64,000 nucleotides of DNA from Scleromatobacter sp964418745 (GTDB lineage: Bacteria > Pseudomonadota > Gammaproteobacteria > Burkholderiales > Burkholderiaceae_C), in NCBI GenBank assembly GCA_964418745.1, contig CAYQMX010000019.1, positions 81,714 to 145,713 on the forward strand. The letters are read 5' to 3'. Below are positions 28,800-39,424 of this stretch, piece after piece. Within the stretch, counting starts at the first letter, position 1. Each line of letters starts with the position of its first letter. Position numbers and translations under genes: made by a program. The notes beneath the pieces are model-generated. The model was not told where the DNA came from and searched no databases. It saw nothing but the letters and a program-made list of their open reading frames with translations.

Positions 28800-29780
28800 T
28801 CAGGAAAGAGGTCGGGGGGTGCCGATGGGCATGCGGCGGCCGAGGTAGACGCACGCCATCACGGCCACCGAGAAGCCCAGCGTGGCCAGGCGCAATTGTT
28901 CACCCAGCAGGAGCGCGCTGAACAGGATCGAGACGAAAGGCTGCAGCAGCTGCACCTGGCTGACGCGCAGCGTGCCGCCCCAGGCCATGCCGCGGTACCA
29001 GGCGAAGAAGCCCATCCACATCGAGAAGACCGCCACGTAGGCGAAGCCGGCCCAGGCCGCGGGGCGCACCGGCTCCGCCGGCCACTGGGCGACCAGCATC
29101 GGCAAGGTGACGGGCAGCGCCAGCACCAGCACCCACGAGATGGTCTGCTCCGCGCTCAGGCCCTGGGGTCCGGACGACACCTTGGCGCCGCTGATGTAGC
29201 CGATGGACGAGGCGACGACCGCGCCCAGCAGCAGCAGGTCGCCCAGCTGCGGCCGCCCGGCGCCGCTCCACGCCGCGAACGCCACCACCAGCGCCGCGCC
29301 CAGCAGCGCGAAGGCCCAGAAGCCGCGCGACGGCCGTTGGTGCAGCACGAGCGCGCCCACGGCCGCGGTCGACAGCGGCATCAGGCCGGTGATGACCGCC
29401 GCATGCATCGCGTCGACACGGCGCACGGCCAGCCCCAGCAACAGCGGCCAGCCGAGCACGTTGCCCGCCACCGACAGCGCCAGCATCGGCCAGTGCTGGC
29501 GGCGCGGCCACGGCGCGCGCATGACCAGCAGCCAGGCCAGCGACAGCAGCCCGGCGACGCCGGCGCGGCCAATGGCGACGAACACGGCGGGCAGCTGCGG
29601 CGCGGCGTCGCTGCCGGCGGCCAGGCGGGTCATCGGGATGGTGCCGGCGAAGATCAGCATGCCCAGCACGCCCAGCCACAGCCCCTGGCGCGCGCGGCGC
29701 GCCTGCGCGGCCGCGGCGACCCCGGCCGGGGCAGGACCGGGGGCAGGCATCGGCAGGGCGGGTTGAGGCTCGAGGCGCAT
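28800..29780 (-). CDS. EamA/DMT-family membrane transporter
   Basis: 326 aa with about ten hydrophobic helices in two EamA repeats (first starting WLGVLGMLIFAGTIPMTRLA, second LLLLGAVVASSIGYISGAKV). The family exports amino acids or other metabolites. It diverges from a MocR-type regulator at 29959, with inverted and direct repeats between them, the standard arrangement of a regulated exporter. With the aminotransferase downstream, amino-acid efflux is likely; this is inference. GGAG lies 4 nt before the chosen ATG. Confidence 0.87.
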   Translation of the reverse strand: MRLEPQPALPMPAPGPAPAGVAAAAQARRARQGLWLGVLGMLIFAGTIPMTRLAAGSDAAPQLPAVFVAIGRAGVAGLLSLAWLLVMRAPWPRRQHWPMLALSVAGNVLGWPLLLGLAVRRVDAMHAAVITGLMPLSTAAVGALVLHQRPSRGFWAFALLGAALVVAFAAWSGAGRPQLGDLLLLGAVVASSIGYISGAKVSSGPQGLSAEQTISWVLVLALPVTLPMLVAQWPAEPVRPAAWAGFAYVAVFSMWMGFFAWYRGMAWGGTLRVSQVQLLQPFVSILFSALLLGEQLRLATLGFSVAVMACVYLGRRMPIGTPRPLS

Positions 29781-29856
29781 CGGGCTCCGGCGGGCGCCGC
29801 GCTTCGGGACGAAGCAGGGGAAACGGCGTGCGGGACGGCCAGTCTAGGCCGATAAT

Positions 29857-29925
29857 CAGTACACGAGCAGTACAGTCCCCGGGTGCAGTTCGGTGATCTG
29901 TATTGACGGCCACGGCAATACAGAT
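29857..29925. promoter_or_regulatory. candidate operator of the MocR-type regulator
   Basis: Two elements lie in the 178-bp divergent spacer. The direct repeat CAGTACA is at 29857-29863 and 29868-29874, with an 11-bp period. An 11-bp perfect inverted repeat (29895-29905 with 29916-29926, half-site GATCTGTATTG) has a 10-bp spacer. Characterised MocR-type proteins bind repeated half-sites in front of the genes they control, so these are the best candidates here. Binding is inferred. Confidence 0.55.
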
Positions 29926-29958
29926 CCGCCGTCCACCCTGCCGCCAGGAGCGCCCGCC

Positions 29959-31533
29959 ATGCCCCAAGACGCCGTCCTTCCCGCCGCCGCGCCGCGCGCC
30001 CGCCGCAGCGCGGCGATGCCCTCCGTGCCGGCCGCCGCGGCCGTCGGCGCCACCGTGCTGGCACGCAGCGCCGCCCAGACGCTGGCCCAGCAGCTGGCCG
30101 GCCACTACGCGACACGCATCCGCCAGCGCCTGCTGCTGCCTGGCGCTCGGCTGCCTTCGGTGCGCGAGAGCGCGCGCCGCCATCGCGTGAGCCCGTCCAC
30201 CGTCGTGGCGGCCTACGACCAGCTGCTGGCCCAGGGCCTGGTCGAGGCCAAGCGCCAGCGCGGCTTCTTCGTGCGCGACGCCGACACCGCGGCGCCGCGC
30301 CCGGTGGGCGCACCGGCGCCGGTGCCGCAGTCCTCGGCCACGCGCCTGGAGATCACCACCGAGACCTCGCTGCGACTGCACGCGCCGGTGCGCCCGCCGC
30401 CGGTGGACGCCACCGCGCTGATCCGCGGCATGTTCGCGGCCGACGCCCAGCACCCCGCGCCCGGCCTGGGCACGCTGCCGGCCGAGTGGCTGGATGCGGC
30501 GATGCTGCAGACCGCGCTGCGGCGCGTGATGGCGCCGCCGAAATCGGCGGGCGCGCCGCACCTGCCGTCGAGCTACCTGAGCTACGGCGAGCCCGCCGGC
30601 GACACCCGGCTGCGCCACGCGCTCGCGCACCGGCTGGCCGACTTCGGCGTGCCGGCCACGCCGGCGCAGATCGTCACCGCCAACGGGGCCACGCACGCGC
30701 TCGACATCGTCTCGCGCGGGCTGCTGAGTCCGGGCGACGCGGTGCTGGTGGACGAACCCGGCTGGTCGGTGGAATTCGCGCGCCTGACGCAGCTGGGCAT
30801 GCGCCTGCTGCCGGTGCCGCGCGGCGTCGACGGCCCCGACCTGGCGGCGATGGCCGCGCTCGCGAAGACGCACCAGCCGCGGCTGTACGTCACCTGCTCG
30901 GTGCTGCACAACCCGACGGGCGCGTCGTTGAGCCTGGCCGCGGCGCACCAGGTGCTGCGGCTGGCCGAGCAGCACGACTTCCGCATCCTCGAGGACGACA
31001 CCTACGCCCACCTCGCGCCCGCGCACGCGCCGCGCCTGTCCGCGCTCGACGGCCTGCGTCGCACGATCTACGTGTCGGGCTTCGCCAAGATCCTGGCGCC
31101 GGGCTGGCGCGTCGGCTTCCTGGCGGCGCCCCCGGACCTCGTGGAGCGCCTCGTCGACGTCAAGCTGCTGGGCACGCTCACCACGCCGGCGCTGCTGGAG
31201 CAGGCCGTGGCGGTGTGCCTGGAGCAGGGCTGGCTGCGCCGGCACGCCGATCGCGTGGTGGCGCGCCTGGGCGCGGCGCGCACCCGCACGGTCAAGCTCG
31301 CGCTGGCCGCGGGCTGCCGCTTCGTCACGCCGCCGGCGGGCCTGTTCGGCTGGGTCGACACCGGCGTCGACACCGAGCGCCTGGCCACCGACATGCTCGA
31401 CGACGGCTGGCTGCTGGCCCCCGGCACGGTGTTCCATCCGGGCCGCCACCCGTCGACGCTGATGCGCATCAACTTCGCGACGACGCAGGAGCCGCGGTTC
31501 TGGCAGGCGTTCGAGAAGGCGCGCCTGGGTTGA
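29959..31533 (+). CDS. MocR/PdxR-type transcriptional regulator (GntR HTH plus aminotransferase domain)
   Basis: 524 aa from the ATG at 29959 (AGGAG 8 nt upstream). The N-terminal GntR winged helix (about residues 20-105) has LLLPGARLPSVRESARRHRVSPSTVVAAYDQL. A linker leads to a fold-type I aminotransferase-like domain (about 150-520), with PLP lysine in YVSGFAKILAPGWRVGFL and the Asn/Asp/Tyr pocket HNPTGAS and LEDDTYAHL. Such proteins sense PLP or an amino-acid adduct rather than catalyse. Divergent from the EamA exporter, which it probably regulates. Confidence 0.9.
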   Translation: MPQDAVLPAAAPRARRSAAMPSVPAAAAVGATVLARSAAQTLAQQLAGHYATRIRQRLLLPGARLPSVRESARRHRVSPSTVVAAYDQLLAQGLVEAKRQRGFFVRDADTAAPRPVGAPAPVPQSSATRLEITTETSLRLHAPVRPPPVDATALIRGMFAADAQHPAPGLGTLPAEWLDAAMLQTALRRVMAPPKSAGAPHLPSSYLSYGEPAGDTRLRHALAHRLADFGVPATPAQIVTANGATHALDIVSRGLLSPGDAVLVDEPGWSVEFARLTQLGMRLLPVPRGVDGPDLAAMAALAKTHQPRLYVTCSVLHNPTGASLSLAAAHQVLRLAEQHDFRILEDDTYAHLAPAHAPRLSALDGLRRTIYVSGFAKILAPGWRVGFLAAPPDLVERLVDVKLLGTLTTPALLEQAVAVCLEQGWLRRHADRVVARLGAARTRTVKLALAAGCRFVTPPAGLFGWVDTGVDTERLATDMLDDGWLLAPGTVFHPGRHPSTLMRINFATTQEPRFWQAFEKARLG

Positions 31534-31549
31534 ACCGCGCGGCGACGGT

Positions 31550-31867
31550 TCAGCCGCCGATGTTCAGGCCGAACATCTTCGAGAACTCGAGGTACTGCTG
31601 CAGCGTCATCTTGTCCCTGGCCATCTTCGGGTCGGCCTTCTTCGCCTCGGCCATGTGCATGTCCCAGCTCCTGGACATCCCGTCCATGAATTCCTTCTTG
31701 CTGACCATGCCGTCCTTGTTGGCGTCGATCCTGTCCATCTGCAGGGTGTAGGTGACCGAGTCCTCGCGGCGCACGTCCTGCGCGAGCGAGGGCAGCGAGA
31801 ACGACGCGGTGACGGCGAGCACGGCGGAGGCGAGGGCGAGGGCGAATTGGCGCAGCGAGATCTTCAT
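31550..31867 (-). CDS. small exported EF-hand protein
   Basis: 105 aa. A signal peptide (residues 1-30, ending SLPSLAQD) is followed by one clear EF-hand loop DANKDGMVSKKEF at about residues 48-60, which should bind calcium. A second, degenerate helix pair follows (MTLQQYLEFSKMF). Bacterial single-EF-hand periplasmic proteins of this size are common and uncharacterised. It converges on the MocR regulator with only 16 bp between stop codons and has no obvious own terminator. Confidence 0.8.
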   Translation of the reverse strand: MKISLRQFALALASAVLAVTASFSLPSLAQDVRREDSVTYTLQMDRIDANKDGMVSKKEFMDGMSRSWDMHMAEAKKADPKMARDKMTLQQYLEFSKMFGLNIGG

Positions 31868-31991
31868 GACGGTTCCTTCGAGGAAATGACGGGGGTTGGA
31901 CGGCCACCTTGGCCGCTGGACCCGCGTTGTCTCGCGAGCCAGTGACCGGTAGTCGTGCGACCGCGTCGATTCCTTACGCCGGCACCGCCCG

Positions 31992-32258
31992 TCAGCGCGC
32001 GCGCTCCGGTGTCGACGCGCCGGGCGCCGCCGCTGCCGGTGCCTCCGGCGCGGTGGACGGGCCGGGGGCCGGATCGAGGGCGGGCATCGACGCGCGCGCG
32101 ACGGGCACGGCCGGGCGCGGCATGGCGGGCGCCTCGACGCTGCTGTCGCGGAACGCGAGCCACAGCATCAGCACCAGGACGGTCGCCGCGACGGCGGGCA
32201 GAACCACTTTCTTGTTGGGCAAACAGGCTTTCTCGAGGGTCGACGGCCTCGGCAACAT
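31992..32258 (-). CDS. short single-pass membrane protein, Pro/Ala-rich tail
   Basis: 88 aa from the ATG at 32258; a TTG at 32222 with GAGAAAG upstream is an alternative start. A basic N-terminus and one membrane helix (VVLPAVAATVLVLMLWLAF) are followed by about 55 residues rich in Pro and Ala, probably periplasmic. No domain is recognised. The position just after the split hypothetical gene, which has the same build of N-terminal helix and Pro-rich segment, hints that the two are related. Confidence 0.5.
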   Translation of the reverse strand: MLPRPSTLEKACLPNKKVVLPAVAATVLVLMLWLAFRDSSVEAPAMPRPAVPVARASMPALDPAPGPSTAPEAPAAAAPGASTPERAR

Positions 32259-32346
32259 CCAGGGCAGCGTCGAAGGACCAGTATGAGGCTCGGCGCGCCG
32301 GGGGATCGCCGAAATCACCCCGGACGTCGCGGCGGGCCGCACCCGG

Positions 32347-32943
32347 TCATGGCGTCACGAACTTGCGCGCCTGCTCGCGCAGCGCCTCGACTTCGCCGAC
32401 CTGCGCGCTGCGCAACTGCATCTTGACCAGGTCGCGCAGGTCCTGGCAGGGCGAGAAGCCCGTCGCGGGCGACCAATGGGCGGCGAGGACGGCGCGCTCC
32501 GCGCGCACGAGATCGCGGCGCGCGGGGTCGCCCGAGGTCTGGAACATCAGGGCGCCGCTGATGGACAGCATGAGCAGGGTGTCCGAATGCGCGAACATCG
32601 CGTCGCTCACGGTGCGGCATTGCTGTTCGCGCAGCGCGTCGCCGCCGGCATGGGCGCGGCACAGTTGGAACAGGGGCTGGAAGCTCGGAAAGGGCACGGC
32701 CGCCGCCTGGCCCAAGGCCTTGACCACCAGGTCGCCGGCAGCGGCCAGCTCCCAAGCGTCCTTGGGCACCTGGCGAGCCACCGCGCCGGCCATGGCGTTG
32801 AAGTACATGTCGTACCGGGTCGACGACGCGAGCATCGCCATCGCGCGGCGCACGCCGTCGGCATCCCCCGCGGACTGCGCCCGGGCGAGTGCGTAGAGCC
32901 AGGGAACGCCGTTGCCGGGGTCGACCCGGGCCCAGCGCTCCAT
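32347..32943 (-). CDS. C-terminal part of a split hypothetical protein (reading frame 2)
   Basis: 198 aa from the ATG at 32943. The frame continues open upstream of this ATG. The sequence starts MERWARVDPGNGVPWLYALARAQS and carries several cysteines (LCRAHAGG, QQCRTVSD, SPCQDLRDLV). The pattern resembles helical-repeat hypothetical proteins of Xanthomonadales and Burkholderiales in which a membrane-anchored N-terminus precedes such a domain. Here that N-terminus is in another frame ending 2 bp upstream (see 32946-33176). Either the gene is frameshifted or the two are translated separately with re-initiation. Confidence 0.6.
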   Translation of the reverse strand: MERWARVDPGNGVPWLYALARAQSAGDADGVRRAMAMLASSTRYDMYFNAMAGAVARQVPKDAWELAAAGDLVVKALGQAAAVPFPSFQPLFQLCRAHAGGDALREQQCRTVSDAMFAHSDTLLMLSISGALMFQTSGDPARRDLVRAERAVLAAHWSPATGFSPCQDLRDLVKMQLRSAQVGEVEALREQARKFVTP

Positions 32944-32945
32944 AC

Positions 32946-33176
32946 CTACCTGGTCGCAGGCGCCGGGACGGCCAGCGACTCCGCGAACATCCACGGATCG
33001 TCCGGCATCGTCGCCAGCGCCAGCGCCGCCTCGCGCCGGGCGCGCATCCCGGGCGGATCGAGGTCGATGTCGGGCGGCGGCGCCAGGGCCGCGCGCTCGA
33101 CGGCGGGCGCGCGCACGACCCACCAGCCGGCCAGCGCCAGCAGCGCGACGCCGACCGCGACGGCGGCGCGGCGCAC
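32946..33176 (-). CDS. N-terminal part of a split hypothetical protein (reading frame 1), membrane-anchored
   Basis: 76 aa from a GTG at 33176. One membrane helix (AAVAVGVALLALAGWWVV) is followed by a Pro/Asp-rich stretch and REAALALATMPDDPWMF, then a TAG at 32948-32946. Shifting frame by one base just before the stop codon gives PGACDQVGMERWARVDPGN, which reads smoothly into the next open frame and supplies the cysteine such proteins usually have there. I therefore suspect a single gene of about 275 codons broken by a one-base indel, real or a sequencing error. Confidence 0.5.
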   Translation of the reverse strand: MRRAAVAVGVALLALAGWWVVRAPAVERAALAPPPDIDLDPPGMRARREAALALATMPDDPWMFAESLAVPAPATR

Positions 33177-33208
33177 CGTGAAGAGGGGACGCCGGATGCC
33201 GCGCTCCC

Positions 33209-35113
<1,905 letters not shown>

Positions 35114-35161
35114 CAGCGTGCCCCGATCGCTGCGCGATGGATCCGCGCGGGGCGCGGCCGG

Positions 35162-36160
35162 TTAGAAAGGATCATGGCCTTCAGTCGTGGGTCGGGAGTG
35201 GAGTCGGGTGACGGTGGTCTCGAGCGCGTCGACGAACATCTTCGCCACGTCGAAACCGGTTTGTTCGGTGATTTCCTGGAAGCAGGTGGGGCTGGTGACG
35301 TTGATCTCGGTGAGCACGTCGCCGATCACGTCCAGCCCGATCAGCATGAGCCCGCGCGCCGCCAGCTTGGGGCCGATGACGCCGGCGATCTCGCGTTCGC
35401 GCGCCGTGATCGCCCGCGCCACGCCCAGGCCGCCGGCGGCCAGATTGCCGCGCACCTCGGTGCCCTGCGGGATGCGCGCCAGCGCGTGCGGCACCGGTTG
35501 CCCATCGATGACCAGCACGCGCTTGTCGCCGTCGACGATCTCGGGCACGAACTTCTGCACCATGATGGTCTGCGCGCCGCCGAGGTTGAGGGTCTCGACG
35601 ATGCTGCCCAGGTTCAGGCCGTCTTCGCGCACGCGGAAGATGCCCATGCCGCCCATGCCGTCCAGCGGCTTGAGGATGATGTCGCGGTGCTCGGCGTGGA
35701 ACGCGCGCACGTCCGCGGCCGAGCGCGTGACCAGCGTGGGCGCGATGAACTGCGGGAACTCCAGGATGGAGAGCTTCTCGGGATGGTCGCGCAGCGCGGC
35801 GGGCGAATTCAGCACGACGGCGCCTTCGCGTTCGGCGTGGCCGAGCAGGTGCGTGGCGTAGAAGTACTCGGTGTCGAACGGCGGATCCTTGCGCATCAGC
35901 ACGGCGTCGAACTCGGCCACCACCACCGTCTCGGCGCCCGTGCTGGTGTACCAGGGCGCGTCGTCGTGGCCCTCGACGCCGGTCAGCACGACGGGCAGCG
36001 CGCGCGCCTGCACGCGGCCGCCGCGCTGCCAGCTCAGGTCCACCGGCTGCGTCGCCCACAGCGTGTGGTCGCGCCGGCTCGCCTCGCGCATCATCGCGAA
36101 GGTGGAGTCCTTGTAGATCTTGAACGTATCGAGCGGGTCGGCGACGAACAGCAGCTTCAT
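35162..36160 (-). CDS. gshB: glutathione synthetase
   Basis: 332 aa from the ATG at 36160, normal length. It ligates gamma-glutamylcysteine with glycine using ATP. Hallmarks are the N-terminal LLFVADPLDTFKIYKDST, RKDPPFDTEYFYATHLL, the ATP-grasp region ILKPLDGMGGMGIFRV, VQKFVPEIVDGDKRVLVIDG and the C-terminal LIGLDVIGDVLTEINVTSPT with its metal-binding residues. The longer frame upstream to 36346 is not supported. Confidence 0.96.
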   Translation of the reverse strand: MKLLFVADPLDTFKIYKDSTFAMMREASRRDHTLWATQPVDLSWQRGGRVQARALPVVLTGVEGHDDAPWYTSTGAETVVVAEFDAVLMRKDPPFDTEYFYATHLLGHAEREGAVVLNSPAALRDHPEKLSILEFPQFIAPTLVTRSAADVRAFHAEHRDIILKPLDGMGGMGIFRVREDGLNLGSIVETLNLGGAQTIMVQKFVPEIVDGDKRVLVIDGQPVPHALARIPQGTEVRGNLAAGGLGVARAITAREREIAGVIGPKLAARGLMLIGLDVIGDVLTEINVTSPTCFQEITEQTGFDVAKMFVDALETTVTRLHSRPTTEGHDPF

Positions 36161-36314
36161 GGGGGCACCTGGTCGGGTGGCTGGCGCCCGCGCGCGGGGG
36201 CACGGGGCGAGGAAAGGGGGAAGGACGGGCCGCATGGCGGCGCGGCACGCCATGATGGCGCGCGGCGCGCCGACGGCGGACGGCAGGGTTTTCGACGGGC
36301 GCGGCGTCAGGGCG

Positions 36315-37478
36315 TCAACGCGGCGAAGCCCGGAAGTGTTGCACACCCAGCGCGACGGCGCCCGCCACCACGCCCCAGAACGGCGCGCCGATGCCGCCCA
36401 GGTTGACGCCCGACAGCGTGACCAGGAAGGTGAGCGCGGCCGCGTCGCGGTGCCGCTCCACCGCCAGCGCCGACGCCAGCGCCCCGGCGATCGTGCCCAG
36501 CAGCGCGAGCCCGGCCACGGCCACCACCAGCGCGCGCGGGAACGCCGCCATCAGGCCCACCACCGCGCCGCCGCCCAGCCCGATCAGCAGGTAGAACACG
36601 CCCGCGGCCACCGGGGCGATGTAGCGCCGCTTCGGGTCGGGGTGGGCTTCGGGGCCCATGCAGATCGCGGCCGTGATCGCCGCCAGGTTCAGGCCGAACG
36701 AGCCGAACGGTGCCAGCACCAGCGTGGCCAGGCCGGTGGTGGCGATCACCGGCGATACCGGCGCCGTGACGCCGGCCGCGCGCTGCGCCGCCACCCCGGG
36801 CAGGTTCTGCGACGCCATCGTCACGATGAACATCGGCAGCCCGACGCCGATGGCCGCGGCCACGCTGAACTCGGGCATCACGAAGACGGGCCGGGCCCAG
36901 CCCCACTGCACGCCGGCCAGCCCGATGCGCCCGGCCGCCGCCGCCAGCGCGATCCCCGCCAGCAGCACGCCCGGCACCGCGAAGCGCGGCCAGAAGCGGC
37001 GGCCGACCACGAACACGAGCGCCATCGCGCCCACCAGCCACGCGTCGCCGTGCGCCGCCAGCGCGGCGTCCAGGCCGAAGCGGGTCAGCACGCCGGCCAG
37101 CAGCGCGGCGGCGATGGCCACCGGCACGCGGTCCATCAGGCGCTCGAACAGGCCCGACGCCCCGGCCAGGACGATCAGCAGCGCCGACACGATGAAGCCG
37201 CCGGTGGCCGCCGGCAGCGTGACGCCGTGCGTGGCCACCAGCAGCGCCGCGCCCGGTGTCGACCATGCGGTGAGCACCGGCTGGCGGTACCACAGCGACA
37301 GGCCGATGCTGGTCAGGCCGGTCCCCACGCCCAGCGCCCAGATCCACGACGTGATCTGCGCGGGCGTCGCGCCCAGCCCCTGCGCGGCCTGGAACACGAT
37401 CGCCACCGAACTCGTGAAGCCCACCAGCACCGCGATGAAGCCGGCGACGACGGCCGGGAACGAGACATCTTTCAGCAT
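36315..37478 (-). CDS. BenE-family (benzoate/H+ symporter type) membrane transporter
   Basis: 387 aa from the ATG at 37478, with about 12 hydrophobic helices. It starts MLKDVSFPAVVAGFIAVLVG and has family stretches VFQAAQGLGATPAQITSW, LVATHGVTLPAATGGF and PMFIVTMASQNLPG. The substrate in this organism is unknown; no benzoate-catabolic genes are nearby. Confidence 0.88.
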   Translation of the reverse strand: MLKDVSFPAVVAGFIAVLVGFTSSVAIVFQAAQGLGATPAQITSWIWALGVGTGLTSIGLSLWYRQPVLTAWSTPGAALLVATHGVTLPAATGGFIVSALLIVLAGASGLFERLMDRVPVAIAAALLAGVLTRFGLDAALAAHGDAWLVGAMALVFVVGRRFWPRFAVPGVLLAGIALAAAAGRIGLAGVQWGWARPVFVMPEFSVAAAIGVGLPMFIVTMASQNLPGVAAQRAAGVTAPVSPVIATTGLATLVLAPFGSFGLNLAAITAAICMGPEAHPDPKRRYIAPVAAGVFYLLIGLGGGAVVGLMAAFPRALVVAVAGLALLGTIAGALASALAVERHRDAAALTFLVTLSGVNLGGIGAPFWGVVAGAVALGVQHFRASPR

Positions 37479-37676
37479 GGCGCGAAGCGTACCCGACCGG
37501 GTCGGCCGGGCGGCCTTGTAGGACAAGCGGAAGCCGCCGCGTCGGTCGAGCACGGAAGCCGGGGCGTGCATTCACGTTCTGAAGCAACTCGGCACGTTGG
37601 CTGACATCCTGGGGCCACCCTGCCGCGTTTAATGAGCGCAGCCCCGAACCGATCGGGACCCGAAGAGGACATGACC

Positions 37677-38351
37677 ATGAACACCACGAACCTGAACCAG
37701 ACCCCGTCCAACGCCCCCGGCATCCACCGCGGCGTGTGGATCGGCGGCGGCCTGATGGCCCTGACGATCATCGCCCTCGCGACCACGCTGGTCGTGAAGA
37801 ACAACGACGCCCTGCCAGACGCCGCCAGCGCCACGCCGGGCGCGCCCGCCACGCAGCAGTCGTCGGTGGCCAACCCGCCCGTCGTCACGGGGCAGTCCGG
37901 CAGCAACGCCCCGGTGCACGAAGCCGCGCGCCCGGTGCACCACACGCCGACCCGCAACGCGCAGGGCAACGCCTACAACGAACCGCCCCAGCAGGTGGCT
38001 GCCGCCCCGGTGTGCACCACCTGCGGCGTGATCGACGGCTACAGCGCCGTGCAGGTCAAGGGCCAGAACAACGGCGTCGGCGCGGTCGCCGGCGGCGTGG
38101 GCGGCGCGCTGGTGGGCAGCAAGATCGCCGGCCGCAGCAACCACACGCTGGGCGGCGTCATCGGCGCCGTCGGTGGCGGCCTGCTGGGCAACGCGATCGA
38201 GTCGCACGAGCGCACCACCACCGTCTACGACGTGCGCGTGCGCATGGCCGACGGCACGGTGCGCACCGTCCGCCAGGCCACCATCCCCAACGTCGGCCAG
38301 CGCGTGAATGTCGAAGGCAACACGCTGCACGCGATCGACGGCCAAGGCTGA
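37677..38351 (+). CDS. glycine-zipper 2TM-domain outer-membrane lipoprotein-like protein (SlyB/17-kDa antigen type)
   Basis: 224 aa from the ATG at 37677, with GAGG 8 nt upstream; in-frame starts at 37632 and 37671 exist. A cytoplasmic stub and one membrane helix (GVWIGGGLMALTIIALATTLVV) precede a long Pro/Ser/Asn linker, CTTCG, then the glycine-zipper GVGAVAGGVGGALVGSKIAG and GGVIGAVGGGLLGNAIE. The C-terminal domain DVRVRMADGTVRTVRQ is typical of this family. There is no lipobox, so it is probably anchored by the N-terminal helix. Single-gene unit with its own terminator. Confidence 0.83.
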   Translation: MNTTNLNQTPSNAPGIHRGVWIGGGLMALTIIALATTLVVKNNDALPDAASATPGAPATQQSSVANPPVVTGQSGSNAPVHEAARPVHHTPTRNAQGNAYNEPPQQVAAAPVCTTCGVIDGYSAVQVKGQNNGVGAVAGGVGGALVGSKIAGRSNHTLGGVIGAVGGGLLGNAIESHERTTTVYDVRVRMADGTVRTVRQATIPNVGQRVNVEGNTLHAIDGQG

Positions 38352-38398
38352 GTTCCAGCGCGCGGTCGCCGCGGCATGGCTGCCGCGTCGCCAGGAAG

Positions 38399-38426
38399 AC
38401 GGCCCGCATCGCGGGCCGTTTTTTTT
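38399..38426 (+). terminator. intrinsic terminator after the glycine-zipper protein gene
   Basis: A perfect 9-bp GC-rich stem (38399-38407 with 38411-38419) has an ATC loop and is followed by an eight-T run. It lies between convergent genes and ends the plus-strand one. Confidence 0.9.
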
Positions 38427-38440
38427 CGCCCGCGCGGCCG

Positions 38441-39205
38441 TCAACCCGCGTGGAACGCGTCCCAGGCGGTCTTGACGATCAGCGCCGACACCACCGCGAT
38501 GAACACGATGCGCACGAAGCCCGCGCCGCGCGCCAGCGCCAGCCGCGTGCCCAGCAGGCTGCCGACGATGTTGGCCACGGCCAGCACCGCGGCGACGTGC
38601 CACCAGACGTGGCCCGTCCACGCGAACAACGCCAGCGCGGCGAAGTTGGTGGCGGTGTTCAGGCGCTTGGCGGCGGCCGAGGCATGCAGGAAGTCGTAGC
38701 CCAGGAGGCGCACGAACAGGAACACGAAAAAGCTGCCGGTGCCCGGGCCGAAGAAGCCGTCGTAGAAGCCGATGCCCAGGCCGATCAGGCCGGCCGCTCG
38801 GGCCTCGACGGCGCCGTGCAGGCGCGGCGTGTGCTCGCGGCCGAGCTGCTTCTTGGCGACGGTGTACAGCAGGATGGCCAGCAGGACGAACGGCAGCGCC
38901 TGCTTCAACGGCCGGGCGCTGACCAGCGTGACGACCCAGGCGCCGGCGAAGCTGCCGAGCAGTGCGCCGGCCATGCCCCAGGCCATGGTGGCGCGCGCGA
39001 GCGTAACGCGGCGGGCGAACTGCACGGCGGCCCACGCGGTACCCCAGATGGCGCCGCCCTTGTTGGTGCCGAACAACGTCGCCGGCACGGCGCCGGGATA
39101 GGTGGCGAACAGCGCCGGCACCAGCACCAGGCCGCCGCCGCCCACCACCGCGTCGACGAAGCCTGCCAGGCCGGAGGCCGCCGCCACGATTGCAAGATCG
39201 ATCAT
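38441..39205 (-). CDS. TauE/SafE-family sulfite/organosulfonate exporter-like membrane protein
   Basis: 254 aa from the ATG at 39205 with about eight hydrophobic helices. It has the family pattern AGFVDAVVGGGGLVLVPAL near the N-terminus and the second repeat GFYDGFFGPGTGSFFVFLFV. The substrate is unknown. Confidence 0.88.
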   Translation of the reverse strand: MIDLAIVAAASGLAGFVDAVVGGGGLVLVPALFATYPGAVPATLFGTNKGGAIWGTAWAAVQFARRVTLARATMAWGMAGALLGSFAGAWVVTLVSARPLKQALPFVLLAILLYTVAKKQLGREHTPRLHGAVEARAAGLIGLGIGFYDGFFGPGTGSFFVFLFVRLLGYDFLHASAAAKRLNTATNFAALALFAWTGHVWWHVAAVLAVANIVGSLLGTRLALARGAGFVRIVFIAVVSALIVKTAWDAFHAG

Positions 39206-39282
39206 CGCGGCATTATCGATGGGCTGCGCCAATGGGCTGCCGCGGTGCGACCACGCCCGAAATGCGGGCCCCAAAAGGACAA

Positions 39283-39310
39283 AAGGGCGCTGCCTGTAGG
39301 CTGCGCCCTT
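39283..39310 (-). terminator. hairpin terminator downstream of the GMC oxidoreductase gene
   Basis: Arms 39283-39294 and 39299-39310 pair with a single T-T mismatch around a TGTA loop, and on the minus strand the hairpin is followed by TTTTGTCCTTTT. It lies about 230 bp beyond the stop codon at 39538. Confidence 0.65.
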
Positions 39311-39424
39311 CGTCGGTTTGTGTCTGGCAGTCGCAGTTTGAGCGCCGCCTGCCTAGCCCGATAAGCGTTCGAGCCGGCGAATTATGTCTCCTCGTACCCC
39401 CTTCGCGTCATTCGCACCTAGGGG

